A stretch of DNA of 64,000 bases from Segatella baroniae B14 (GTDB lineage: Bacteria > Bacteroidota > Bacteroidia > Bacteroidales > Bacteroidaceae). The position numbers and the translations under genes are program-made. This document shows, one piece after another, positions 8,725-16,849 of this stretch (the stretch's first letter is position 1; every line of letters begins with the position of its first letter). The stretch spans positions 2,359,001-2,423,000 of the forward strand of contig NZ_CP091799.1 in NCBI RefSeq assembly GCF_022024235.1, read 5' to 3'. The notes under the pieces were generated by a model. The model ran no database searches. It was not told where the DNA came from and was given only the letters and a program-made list of their open reading frames with translations.

Positions 8725-9738
8725 ATGACAATGCTTAAAATAAAGGATATAGAACTAGCAAACATCAGCAAGTATCGTGGTGAATTGATGGGAGCAGCCA
8801 TGTTGTTTATCATACTGTTTCATGTCAGTCTTCCTAGATGGGATGCATTCTTTGGATTGCGAAGAATGGGAAATGTTGGTGTGGATATGTTTCTTTTTCT
8901 GAGTGGTATAGGTTTGTGGTTTTCATGGGTAAAGAATCCATCTTATAAGCATTTTTATATACGTCGTTTCCTTCGTATTTATCCTGCTTGGCTTATTATT
9001 GCGAGTCTCTATTATATTCCTCATTTTCATGGTTCTAGTTTTAAGGCATGGGCTTATCTTATCGGAGAAATAACGTTTAATATAGGTTTTTGGTTGTATG
9101 ACGAGTTGAATTTCTGGTACATTCCAGCTATAATGATGTTATATTTGTTTGCACCTCCTTACATGCAGTTGATAAGAAAGCATCCTGTCTATCGCTGGCT
9201 TCCTGTTGCGATGATCATGTGGTGTATTTTAGTGCAATATGTAACACCAATCCATCATGCAGTAGGCCATTTGGAAATATTTTGGAGTCGGGTTCCTATA
9301 TTTTTCATCGGAATAAACATGGGAGAGATGGTTCGTCAGAAGCAGACGATGGATGGTGCCTCTATTTGGATGATATGGCTCATGTTTTTGATGACTCTGT
9401 TGTCGAGTATTTTCCTTGAACAGCATTTACATGGAGCATTTCCACTTTATGTGGAGCGTATGTTGTATATACCTTTAACTATAACAACAATATTGTTATT
9501 GAATCGAGTATTTAGACGTACCCCAAAATGCGTTAATAAGGGTTTTGCTTTTATTGGAGCTCTTAGTTTGGAGTGTTATTTGATACATATTCATTTTGTA
9601 CTCGATTATCTGCCACATTCGTGGGGATACTGGCCAATATTTATGGTTTGTGTAGCTATTACCCTTCCGGTTTCATGGATATTAATGAAAATAGTAGTTT
9701 GGATTAGTTCGAAATTACAAAGTTTATGCAAAATATAA
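8725..9738 (+). CDS. membrane acyltransferase (acyltransferase family 3), second copy
   Basis: A 337-residue polytopic protein of the same acyltransferase_3 family as the previous gene but clearly divergent from it. It has the early signature KYRGELMGAAMLFIILFHVS with the conserved Arg and His, then VGVDMFLFLSGIGLWFSW, the typical VDxFFxLSG motif. The C-terminal ECYLIHIHFV is also typical. The start ATG at 8725 is followed by another ATG two codons later, so the exact start is uncertain by two residues. Its 3' end overlaps the next gene by 13 bases. It probably O-acetylates a surface polysaccharide. Confidence 0.84.
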   Translation: MTMLKIKDIELANISKYRGELMGAAMLFIILFHVSLPRWDAFFGLRRMGNVGVDMFLFLSGIGLWFSWVKNPSYKHFYIRRFLRIYPAWLIIASLYYIPHFHGSSFKAWAYLIGEITFNIGFWLYDELNFWYIPAIMMLYLFAPPYMQLIRKHPVYRWLPVAMIMWCILVQYVTPIHHAVGHLEIFWSRVPIFFIGINMGEMVRQKQTMDGASIWMIWLMFLMTLLSSIFLEQHLHGAFPLYVERMLYIPLTITTILLLNRVFRRTPKCVNKGFAFIGALSLECYLIHIHFVLDYLPHSWGYWPIFMVCVAITLPVSWILMKIVVWISSKLQSLCKI

Positions 9739-10643
9739 ATCAATTATTTAAGTTAATTAGACCTAAGCAATGGATAAAAAACTTCTTCGTTTTTGGTCCA
9801 GCTTTTTTTGCTGGTGTAATATTTCAGACAAATTCTATATTAGCTGGTCTTATTACTTTTTTAGCCTATAGCTTTGCGGCTTCTTCTATTTATTGTTTTA
9901 ATGATATTTATGATGTAGAAGATGACAGACGTCATCCTGTAAAGTGTAAACGTCCTATTGCTGCTGGTGATATTACGATTCCTCAAGCTTATGGACTGAT
10001 GGGACTAATGTTCTTGTTGGCTATGAGTGCATCGTCTTTATTGTTGTTACTTCCGAATGAACGTGTTAATCCTATCGCTTCAGCTTATCAGACAGGTAGT
10101 ATCATCTTATTTTATTGGCTCCTCAATTTGGCTTATTGCGCTAAATTAAAACAATATGCGATTATTGATGTGTGTATTGTAGCTTTTGGTTTTGTACTTC
10201 GATTATTGGCCGGAGGCTTTGCGGTTGGCGTTGTACTTAGTAAGTGGATTGTGTTGATGACCTTCCTCATTACCCTCTTTATGAGTTTTGCTAAACGTCG
10301 TGATGATGTTCTGCGAATGGAAAAAACAGGAGAGGCACCTCGTAAGAATACGATTCGTTATAATCTTACGTTTATCAACCAGGCAATAACGATAACGGCT
10401 TCGGTTACCTTAGTATGTTATATTATGTATACGGTTAGTCCTGAGGTTATTCAAAATTTTCACTCCGATTATCTTTATCTTACATCCATATTTGTTTTAG
10501 TAGGATTATTGCGTTATATTCAGGTTTCGGTCGTGGATAAGAAGAGTGGTGACCCTACTAAGGTTATTCTACGCGATCGGTTTACCCAATGTGTATTATT
10601 AGCTTGGGTATTAGCCTTCTTATTGATTATCTATGTGTTCTAG
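9726..10643 (+). CDS. UbiA-family polyprenyl-phosphate phosphoribosyltransferase homologue (DPPR synthase-like)
   Basis: An integral-membrane prenyltransferase of 305 residues with about nine helices. RPKQWIKNFFVFGPAFFAG (residues 12-30) and NDIYDVEDDRRHPVKCKRPI (59-78) closely follow the pattern of mycobacterial decaprenyl-phosphate phosphoribosyltransferase (Rv3806c), which joins PRPP to a polyprenyl phosphate. Asp60, Asp63 and Asp67 would bind Mg-diphosphate. It is followed by a HAD phosphatase and GtrA, the set expected for making and flipping polyprenyl-phospho-pentose. The start overlaps the upstream gene by 13 bases. Other UbiA activities (quinone or heme synthesis) are less likely here because of the RPxQWxKN signature and the glycan context. 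Confidence 0.82.
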   Translation: MQNINQLFKLIRPKQWIKNFFVFGPAFFAGVIFQTNSILAGLITFLAYSFAASSIYCFNDIYDVEDDRRHPVKCKRPIAAGDITIPQAYGLMGLMFLLAMSASSLLLLLPNERVNPIASAYQTGSIILFYWLLNLAYCAKLKQYAIIDVCIVAFGFVLRLLAGGFAVGVVLSKWIVLMTFLITLFMSFAKRRDDVLRMEKTGEAPRKNTIRYNLTFINQAITITASVTLVCYIMYTVSPEVIQNFHSDYLYLTSIFVLVGLLRYIQVSVVDKKSGDPTKVILRDRFTQCVLLAWVLAFLLIIYVF

Positions 10644-10647
10644 TGAC

Positions 10648-11253
10648 ATGAAAAGTATATATGTTTTTGACTTCGATGGTACGCTGACCTATAAGGATAC
10701 TCTTTTGGAATTCATCAAATATAGTAAGGGTACATTCCGCTTTATATTTGGACTCTTATTGTTTAGTCCTTTGTTAGTTTTGATGAAATTGCATTTGTAT
10801 GATAATGGTAAGGCTAAGCAACAATTATTTGCATTCTATTTTCAGGGCATGTCGCTTACGACTTTTGATACCCTGTGCCATGATTTTGCTCGAGATAAAC
10901 ATGTTCTTTTCCGCCCTCAGGCGTTTCAGTATCTTCAGTCTATAAAAAAACAAGCAGATCAAATTTTGGTAATTAGTGCCAGTATCGATAACTGGGTACG
11001 CCCTTTTTTCTCTACTATTTTTTCGGCTGAAGATTCCTTTCAGGTGTTAGGTACAAAACTAGAAGTGCGAGATGGAAAATTAACAGGACGTTTCATCACC
11101 CCCAATTGTTATGGACAGGAGAAGGTGAACCGATTAAAACAGGTATTAAATGAACCACGCCAAACATACTCAATAAAAGCTTTTGGCGATAGTCGAGGAG
11201 ATAAAGAATTGTTAGAATATGCAGATCAAGGACATTATAAACCATTTCGATAA
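10648..11253 (+). CDS. HAD-IB family phosphatase
   Basis: A soluble 201-residue haloacid-dehalogenase phosphatase. I start it at the ATG at 10648, just after the UbiA stop, giving MKSIYVFDFDGTLT with nucleophile Asp8 and acid Asp10; an earlier in-frame ATG lies inside UbiA. Motif II is ISAS, and the C-terminal motif IV is FGDSRGDKELL followed by the usual YKPFR ending, so the protein is complete. Placed between a phosphoribosyl-lipid synthase homologue and GtrA, it is a good candidate for removing the 5-phosphate from polyprenyl-phospho-ribose 5-phosphate, a step done by a PAP2 protein in mycobacteria. That role is inferred. It overlaps gtrA by 35 bases. Confidence 0.82.
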   Translation: MKSIYVFDFDGTLTYKDTLLEFIKYSKGTFRFIFGLLLFSPLLVLMKLHLYDNGKAKQQLFAFYFQGMSLTTFDTLCHDFARDKHVLFRPQAFQYLQSIKKQADQILVISASIDNWVRPFFSTIFSAEDSFQVLGTKLEVRDGKLTGRFITPNCYGQEKVNRLKQVLNEPRQTYSIKAFGDSRGDKELLEYADQGHYKPFR

Positions 11254-11656
11254 GGATAAGAAGCAGAAACTTGGTGAACTTGTTCGCTTTGGGGTTGTAG
11301 GTGTTATCGCTGTTGCTATTCAGTACTTCATTTATTTGCTTCTAATAAATGTGATGGAGCAAGTAATGTTAAATATGGGTGACAATGTTGTTGCTACAAT
11401 TGCCAATACTATAGCCTATTTCATAAGTTTTGTGTTTAATTTTATAGCAAGTACTCATTATACCTTTAGAGTGAAAGCTAGTGCCAAACGAGGTGCAGGT
11501 TTCGCTTTTTCGCATGTCGTTAATTATGCCTTGCAAACTTTGATACTTAATTTATTTGTGGGAATAGGTGTAACGAAACAAGTGGCTATGATTCCGATGT
11601 TTTGCATAACAGTTCCAACTAATTTTATCTTAGTAAGATTCTTTTTGAAGAAATAA
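11219..11656 (+). CDS. GtrA family membrane protein, putative lipid-linked sugar flippase
   Basis: GtrA proteins are small four-helix membrane proteins thought to move polyprenyl-phosphate-linked sugars across the inner membrane. This one has 145 residues, with LVRFGVVGVIAVAIQYFIYL as the first helix and the typical FxVSxxxNFxxxRxxxF-like ending PTNFILVRFFLKK. The ATG at 11219 is the only start that keeps the first helix, so the 35-base overlap with the HAD gene appears real. Mycobacterial GtrA-like Rv3789 is linked to decaprenyl-phosphoryl-arabinose, which fits the UbiA-HAD neighbours. Ten bases separate it from the first of three GT-C-like paralogues. Confidence 0.85.
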   Translation: MQIKDIINHFDKDKKQKLGELVRFGVVGVIAVAIQYFIYLLLINVMEQVMLNMGDNVVATIANTIAYFISFVFNFIASTHYTFRVKASAKRGAGFAFSHVVNYALQTLILNLFVGIGVTKQVAMIPMFCITVPTNFILVRFFLKK

Positions 11657-11666
11657 TAGGATTCTC

Positions 11667-13103
11667 ATGAAAAGCTTTTTCTCGATATTTAAAATTAAGT
11701 TAGAAGAGCGGAGTATAGCTTGTGTGATGCTTGTGTATCTACTCTTTTGGCATATTTTATTCATCAATAAATATGTAGATCAGTTTATAACAGTTCATTC
11801 TAATTATCATAGGCTATTTGTAAGTAAATTCCACGTATCAGGTTTTGACCCACTAACCTATGCCGTCGTTTCTGATTGGTGGACAGAGTATAATATTTAT
11901 AGGCATCCGTTGTTAGCTTTCTTCATGTATCTGCCTTATCAGCTTAATCAAGGTGTTATTGCGCTAACAGGTCATAATGGCGTACAATTTATAGTAGGAG
12001 CGATTCTGTTGTTTTGTGCTTTTTATGCATTTCTTTTTCTTTATCGTATTTTGCGAGAGCTGTTAGGGTTACAGTACTTGGATGCTATTTTATTGTCTGT
12101 TTTCTTGTATAGTATGGCATATATTATGATAGCTTCGGTTGTTCCTGACCATTTTATCATGTCTATGTTTATGTTGTTACTAACTTTGTATGTAGCAGGT
12201 GTGAAAATGGTAAGTGGAAAACCGTTTACCAAGTGGCAGACGATAATTTTATTTTTTGTTACTGGTGGTATATCCCTGAATAATGGCATTAAGGTATTTT
12301 TAGCAAACTTCTTTGTAAATGGAAAGAAATTTTGGAAGCCCACTAATCTAGTTTTTGCGATTATGTTGCCAGCAATTTGTTTGTGGATAGGTAGTCGATT
12401 GGAATGGAACTATTATGAGAAACCTCGTTTTCTGCATCGACAAGAGATGAAGGCTATAAAGGTGAAGAAGGAACGAACAAAATTACTGAAAGCTTTTAGG
12501 GATACAACCCATATCAAAGATACATTGGTTCAAAAACAAGCCTTTGAACATTTGCTTGCAGAGCAACAAGAGAAAAAGAATGAACGCAAAAATAAAAAGG
12601 CTATGTTTGCGCACCAGGGTAAGCCTATTGCTCATGGTGAATTTTCACAATGGACTGATATAACGACACCGCGTGGTAAAAGTTTGGTCGAAAATTTCTT
12701 TGGTGAAGCTATCCAATTACATCAAGACCATCTTTTAGAAGATGTATTGAGTCGTCGGCCTGTTATAGTTGAGTATAAATGGGTAGGTAATTATTGTGTA
12801 GAGATCTGTATTTTCCTTTTGTTTATCATGGGGATATTGTGTGCTTTTCGTGAACGCTATTTCTGGTTAGCTTTCAGTTTCTTTGCTATGGATGTGTTCA
12901 TTCATGTAGTACTTGGTTTTGGCATCAACGAGGTGTATATCATGTCGCCTCATTATTTAATAATTTTACCTATCGCTATAGGTTATCTTTTTAAGCGTCT
13001 CTCGGGCAAGGTGCTCATTATGATCAGGCTTTTGGTACTGACATTAACAATATTTCTATTGCTGTATAACGGCATACTTTTCAACAGTTATCTTTTGAGA
13101 TGA
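11667..13103 (+). CDS. polytopic membrane protein, GT-C glycosyltransferase-like, paralogue 1
   Basis: A 478-residue protein with about ten to twelve membrane helices, one of three paralogues in this window. I recall similar Prevotella proteins under a DUF (possibly DUF6080), but no function is established. Shared motifs with its paralogues are SGFDPLTY (residues 58-65, first large outer loop), YRHPLL (78-83), VVPDHF, a central ENFFGEAIQLH, RRPVIVEYKW and GFGINEVYIMSPHY. An acidic residue (Asp61) in the first outer loop is where GT-C enzymes place their catalytic base, so use of a polyprenyl-phosphate-sugar donor is plausible. It has a lysine-rich insertion at about residues 250-320. It overlaps paralogue 2 by 4 bases. 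Confidence 0.7.
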   Translation: MKSFFSIFKIKLEERSIACVMLVYLLFWHILFINKYVDQFITVHSNYHRLFVSKFHVSGFDPLTYAVVSDWWTEYNIYRHPLLAFFMYLPYQLNQGVIALTGHNGVQFIVGAILLFCAFYAFLFLYRILRELLGLQYLDAILLSVFLYSMAYIMIASVVPDHFIMSMFMLLLTLYVAGVKMVSGKPFTKWQTIILFFVTGGISLNNGIKVFLANFFVNGKKFWKPTNLVFAIMLPAICLWIGSRLEWNYYEKPRFLHRQEMKAIKVKKERTKLLKAFRDTTHIKDTLVQKQAFEHLLAEQQEKKNERKNKKAMFAHQGKPIAHGEFSQWTDITTPRGKSLVENFFGEAIQLHQDHLLEDVLSRRPVIVEYKWVGNYCVEICIFLLFIMGILCAFRERYFWLAFSFFAMDVFIHVVLGFGINEVYIMSPHYLIILPIAIGYLFKRLSGKVLIMIRLLVLTLTIFLLLYNGILFNSYLLR

Positions 13104-14350
13104 TGAAGGCTATTCGTATCTTTCAATTGAAAGCGGACGAACGTATACCTAGTTTGCTTTTTCTCTTACTTATTATCTTTTTTCACAGTTTGATAATCAG
13201 TAAGTTTTTTGTACTTTTTGCTGATTATGATGCACACAATTGGGATGTGTTTATGAATAATTTTCACATGTCTGGTTTTGATCCAATTACCTATAGTGTG
13301 CTTACTGACTGGCATCAGGGATATGATGTTATTCGACATCCCTTATTGGCTTGGATGATGTATCCTTTGTATGTTTTCAATCGGTTGTTGTGGTGGATAA
13401 CGGGGGTAAATTGCTGTCAACTGCTAATAGGGGTACTCTTAATAGTATTGTCTTGTTATAGCTATATTTTTCTTTATCGGATATTGGTAGAACAAATAGG
13501 AATCAAGCGAATATTTGCTATTACCCTAACTTATTTTTTCTTTGGGTGTGCTTATATTCTTGTGGCAATCTTGGTACCAGATCATTTTGCCATTTCCTTG
13601 TTCTTACTTTTACTCACCTTGTATCGAAGTGGTCGCAAAATAAAGCAGCAGACTTCCTTTGGTGTAGTTGAGGCTGCTATCCTTTTTGTTTTGACAGCCG
13701 GTGTAACTCTAAGTAATGGCATCATCGTGGCGTTTATAGTTCTTATAACTAATGGAAAATCTACTTTCTCTCCCCGCTTTTGGATACCTGTTTTTCTGTT
13801 GCCTACATTTTTATTAATGATTACTGGTTTGAGTTTAAAATACGGTTTGGGAGAGTGGGGTAATCCCGTGCAGCAACAGATGAAGGATGTATATCAATAT
13901 GCATCTTATACAGATATAGTTGTTGAGAATTTTTTAGGAGAGTCTATTCAGTTACATCGGCAATATTTGTTGGGTGATGTACTGGTTAGAAGACCTGTTA
14001 TAGTGCGCTATTCCTGGATGCTGCAATATGTGGTGGAAGCAATACTCTGTATGCTATTTGTTTGGGGACTTTGGTTGGGTAGAAAACAACGATGTGGATG
14101 GATACTTAGTGTAATTTTGCTGTATACTACAATCTTACATTTTGTACTAGGCTTTGGCCTTAATGAAGTGTATATTATGGCCTGCCATTGGGTGTACGTT
14201 ATCCCAATAGGAATAGGTTATTTGTATCGTCATCTGCCATCTCGGGCGCAATGGACTATCTTTGGATTTATGCTTGTTATAACCTTGTATCTATGGCTAT
14301 ATCATGGGTATCTGTTGTATCATTACTTGACATGGCCTTTGCGCTTTTAG
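13100..14350 (+). CDS. polytopic membrane protein, GT-C glycosyltransferase-like, paralogue 2
   Basis: A 416-residue paralogue of the preceding gene, with the same ordered motifs: SGFDPITY, IRHPLL, LVPDHF, LSNG, ENFLGESIQLH, RRPVIVRYSW and GFGLNEVYIMACHW. It lacks the lysine-rich central insertion of paralogues 1 and 3, which accounts for most of its shorter length. The start ATGATG at 13100 overlaps the upstream stop (TGA), so translation is coupled. Its stop codon TAG interlocks with the stop of the convergent glycosyltransferase at 14347. Function unknown; a membrane glycosyltransferase using a lipid-linked donor is my best inference. Confidence 0.7.
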   Translation: MMKAIRIFQLKADERIPSLLFLLLIIFFHSLIISKFFVLFADYDAHNWDVFMNNFHMSGFDPITYSVLTDWHQGYDVIRHPLLAWMMYPLYVFNRLLWWITGVNCCQLLIGVLLIVLSCYSYIFLYRILVEQIGIKRIFAITLTYFFFGCAYILVAILVPDHFAISLFLLLLTLYRSGRKIKQQTSFGVVEAAILFVLTAGVTLSNGIIVAFIVLITNGKSTFSPRFWIPVFLLPTFLLMITGLSLKYGLGEWGNPVQQQMKDVYQYASYTDIVVENFLGESIQLHRQYLLGDVLVRRPVIVRYSWMLQYVVEAILCMLFVWGLWLGRKQRCGWILSVILLYTTILHFVLGFGLNEVYIMACHWVYVIPIGIGYLYRHLPSRAQWTIFGFMLVITLYLWLYHGYLLYHYLTWPLRF

Positions 14351-15369
14351 GTATGTCTACTTTTGCCTAGCCATTTACAGATTCGTTTTCCAATAGATTT
14401 TCGGATAAAACTGAAGTTGCCATATTTCAAGTTGAGAACCAATTCTTCCAATGAACGCGCAATTTTCAGTACAGGGTGTCCCCAACCGTTTCTTCGATAT
14501 AGACTATGTTTATAATCGATATTTTCAATAATATATTTAGGATGTCGCAAGGGAAAATCTAGTTCAAATTGTTTCATGGAAAAGATGAAACGAAGTGCTT
14601 TTGGCATAGTTCGCAAGGCCGAATAATGAGTGGAGTCAGTGGTTGCACCTATATTCGTAATAAGATTTTTCGTAGGCATGATGGCTAGACCATGATTTAG
14701 AAGCATGGTCGACCAGAAAATACTTTCAAAGTAAGGTTTTCCACTATGTGCATGATCTTGGCACATTTTCATAAAATCAGCTCGAAAATGGCGTTCTTTA
14801 ATAAGTGTTTCTAATTGGTGTACCGTTTGTTGGTCTTGTAAAAAAGAATAACTGTTATCCCATTGGTCGATTACTCTTTTCCAAGAAGCCCATCCCCAAA
14901 TAGCAAAGACGGACGTAAAAAAATAGTCTTCCCGAATGTTGGGACTGATTTCATCTTCATTGAAACCACAGACCATGGTGATGCGGTTATCGTTTTCATA
15001 CTTATCTAGCATCTCCTTGCAAAAAGGAAAGAAGGATTGAGATGGAACAACATCATCTTCGAGTATGATACATTTATCAGCCATGGAAAAAGCCCATTTG
15101 TGTGAAAGGTATCCAGAAGGGTCACATCCTTGATTCTTTTCGCAATAGTGTCGTTCCACTTGACACTCCCAATCGATATTCTCGTCTTTTACTATTTCAC
15201 GACAGGCAAGGATACCTGGCATATCGTTCTTGTTCCTAGGCCCATCCTGGTACAAAAATAGACGGGTTGGCTTAGCTTTCTTAACCTCTTTGAATACTTT
15301 TTCAAAAGATTCAGAACGGTTAAAAAAAAGCATTAAAACGGCAATATCGATTTTGGCTGGTTGTTTCAT
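14347..15369 (-). CDS. glycosyltransferase-like protein with GT-A fold
   Basis: A 340-residue cytoplasmic protein that looks like a nucleotide-diphospho-sugar transferase of the kind often labelled hemolysin-activation (HlpA-like) protein. It opens IDIAVLMLFFNRSESFEKVF, typical of a GT-A fold, followed by KNQGCDPSGYLSHKWAF and the DxD-like CIILEDDVVPSQSFF at about residues 130-145. The FAIWGWASWKRVID stretch is also characteristic of these proteins. No membrane segment is seen. It stands alone on the minus strand between two GT-C-like paralogues, with its own promoter at 15384-15415, and its stop interlocks with that of the convergent paralogue 2. Donor and acceptor are unknown. Confidence 0.75.
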   Translation of the reverse strand: MKQPAKIDIAVLMLFFNRSESFEKVFKEVKKAKPTRLFLYQDGPRNKNDMPGILACREIVKDENIDWECQVERHYCEKNQGCDPSGYLSHKWAFSMADKCIILEDDVVPSQSFFPFCKEMLDKYENDNRITMVCGFNEDEISPNIREDYFFTSVFAIWGWASWKRVIDQWDNSYSFLQDQQTVHQLETLIKERHFRADFMKMCQDHAHSGKPYFESIFWSTMLLNHGLAIMPTKNLITNIGATTDSTHYSALRTMPKALRFIFSMKQFELDFPLRHPKYIIENIDYKHSLYRRNGWGHPVLKIARSLEELVLNLKYGNFSFIRKSIGKRICKWLGKSRHT

Positions 15370-15383
15370 ATAGTTCTTTTATG

Positions 15384-15415
15384 CAAAAGTAGGGATTTTC
15401 TAGGATGTTCGCAAA
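15384..15415 (-). promoter_or_regulatory. promoter of the minus-strand glycosyltransferase
   Basis: On the minus strand the -7 box is TACTTTTG (15384-15391) and the -33 box TTTG (15412-15415), with 20 bases between them, close to the Bacteroidetes primary-sigma consensus. It lies 15 bases before the ATG at 15369. Confidence 0.65.
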
Positions 15416-15453
15416 AAGTATAGCAATAAATTGTTTGTATCGTCAAAAATAAC

Positions 15454-15461
15454 TATTTTTG
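15454..15461 (+). promoter_or_regulatory. -7 promoter box for GT-C-like paralogue 3 and licD
   Basis: TATTTTTG followed by C matches TAnnTTTG and lies 26 bases before the ATG at 15488. A TTTG at 15434-15437 could be the -33 box, with a slightly short 16-base spacer. It stands back to back with the promoter of the minus-strand glycosyltransferase. Confidence 0.55.
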
Positions 15462-15487
15462 CGTCAAAATTGTTTAAAATAAAAGGC

Positions 15488-16849
15488 ATGTTAAATCCGT
15501 TTAAAATATTCGGAATAAAAAAAGAAGAAAAAAGATTGGTTGTTATAGCTGGGTTAGTTTTTGCTTTCTTAAATGCGCTCATGCTATATGTACATTTTGA
15601 TGATTTTACCAGGGGTGGTTTAGTAGGTGCTTGGAGTCTGTATAATAATAAGCTGTTATTATCAGGTTATGATCCTTATGCGTATATGACGATTTATAAA
15701 TGGGATGTATTCTATGTGTTATCTCGTCATCCTTTGATATCCCTTTTTTATTACCCTTTTTATGGTTTAAATAAAGGTATCATGGAGTTGACCGATAATT
15801 TCAATGCGGCTATCCTCATTATGACAGTATTGATTATGATAGCAGCTTGTTATTCGGTGGTCTTTATGTACCGTGTTTTTAGAGAAGTTTTAGCATTATC
15901 TAAAAAAGATAGTAATTTGCTGGTAGCAATGATGTTCTCTTTTGCTACGATATTGACTTCTTCGATGTCGCCAGATCATTTTATATTCTCACTATTTTTG
16001 TTGACTTTTACATTGTATAGTGCAGGTATGCACATTCGAAATCATACTCCTTATAAATGGTATAAAGCGGCTATTCTTTTCGTGCTTACAGCAGGTGTAA
16101 CCTTAACCAATGGTTTTAAGACTTTGCTTGCAGTGTGGTTTGTGGATGGTAAGCGTACATTTCATTGGAAAAATGTATTATTAGTTCTAGTTGTTCCAGC
16201 TTCTTTACTCTATGGCGCCTATTATTATCAACATGAGAACTATGTTATACCTCGCGAAGAAAAAGGTCGTAAGATAGAAGCTGAAAAAATCAAAAAAAAT
16301 CCAGAATTGGCAGAGAAAAGTAAGCAGGTAAAGGCCTTCCAAAAGAAGATTAATGGTGAACATTTCGCAGATAAGGGAATGTTGAAATGGTCTGATTTAT
16401 CAGCACCTCGTGGACAGGCCGCTATTGAAAATTTCTTTGGCGAATCTATCATTTTGCACCAAGAATGGTTGTTGAAAGATATTTACCTTGGGCGTCCTTC
16501 TGTCGTGCATTACAAATGGTGGATTAATTATGTACTGGAAGGTTTAATTATCTGTTTATTTTTGGCGGGCTTAGTTGTTGGTATCCGAGATAAGTTTATG
16601 TTAATGGTATTATCATGGATCTCTGTTGAAACTGGTTTGCATTTTGTTTTGGGATTTGGACTGAATGAAGTTTATATTATGGGATGTCATTGGCTGTTTA
16701 TTATTCCGATAGCCATCAGCTTTCTATTCCAGCGCTTCAATGAAAAAAATAAGGCTAGTAAGATAGTTAGATTATTAGTTGGTATTTTGACAAGCTATAT
16801 GGCTGTTTATAATATTGTTTTGATTACTAAGTATATGTTGACGTTATGA
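15488..16849 (+). CDS. polytopic membrane protein, GT-C glycosyltransferase-like, paralogue 3
   Basis: The third paralogue, 453 residues from the ATG at 15488 (MLNPFKIFGIKKEEKRL); this start was chosen because it begins at the same point as the other two and follows a promoter. It has SGYDPYAY, SRHPLI, MSPDHF, LTNG, ENFFGESIILH, RPSVVHYKWW and GFGLNEVYIMGCHW. A lysine- and glutamate-rich central insertion, about residues 255-305, resembles that of paralogue 1. It is followed by licD with a 4-base overlap, and so is transcribed apart from the other two copies. The separate promoter and partner suggest a different acceptor or sugar. Function unknown. Confidence 0.7.
   Translation: MLNPFKIFGIKKEEKRLVVIAGLVFAFLNALMLYVHFDDFTRGGLVGAWSLYNNKLLLSGYDPYAYMTIYKWDVFYVLSRHPLISLFYYPFYGLNKGIMELTDNFNAAILIMTVLIMIAACYSVVFMYRVFREVLALSKKDSNLLVAMMFSFATILTSSMSPDHFIFSLFLLTFTLYSAGMHIRNHTPYKWYKAAILFVLTAGVTLTNGFKTLLAVWFVDGKRTFHWKNVLLVLVVPASLLYGAYYYQHENYVIPREEKGRKIEAEKIKKNPELAEKSKQVKAFQKKINGEHFADKGMLKWSDLSAPRGQAAIENFFGESIILHQEWLLKDIYLGRPSVVHYKWWINYVLEGLIICLFLAGLVVGIRDKFMLMVLSWISVETGLHFVLGFGLNEVYIMGCHWLFIIPIAISFLFQRFNEKNKASKIVRLLVGILTSYMAVYNIVLITKYMLTL

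Noticed and set aside
10633..10647. ATG at 10633 as the start of the HAD phosphatase
   Set aside because: It would overlap the UbiA stop and add five residues before the conserved start; the ATG at 10648 places the DFDGT motif at the usual distance.
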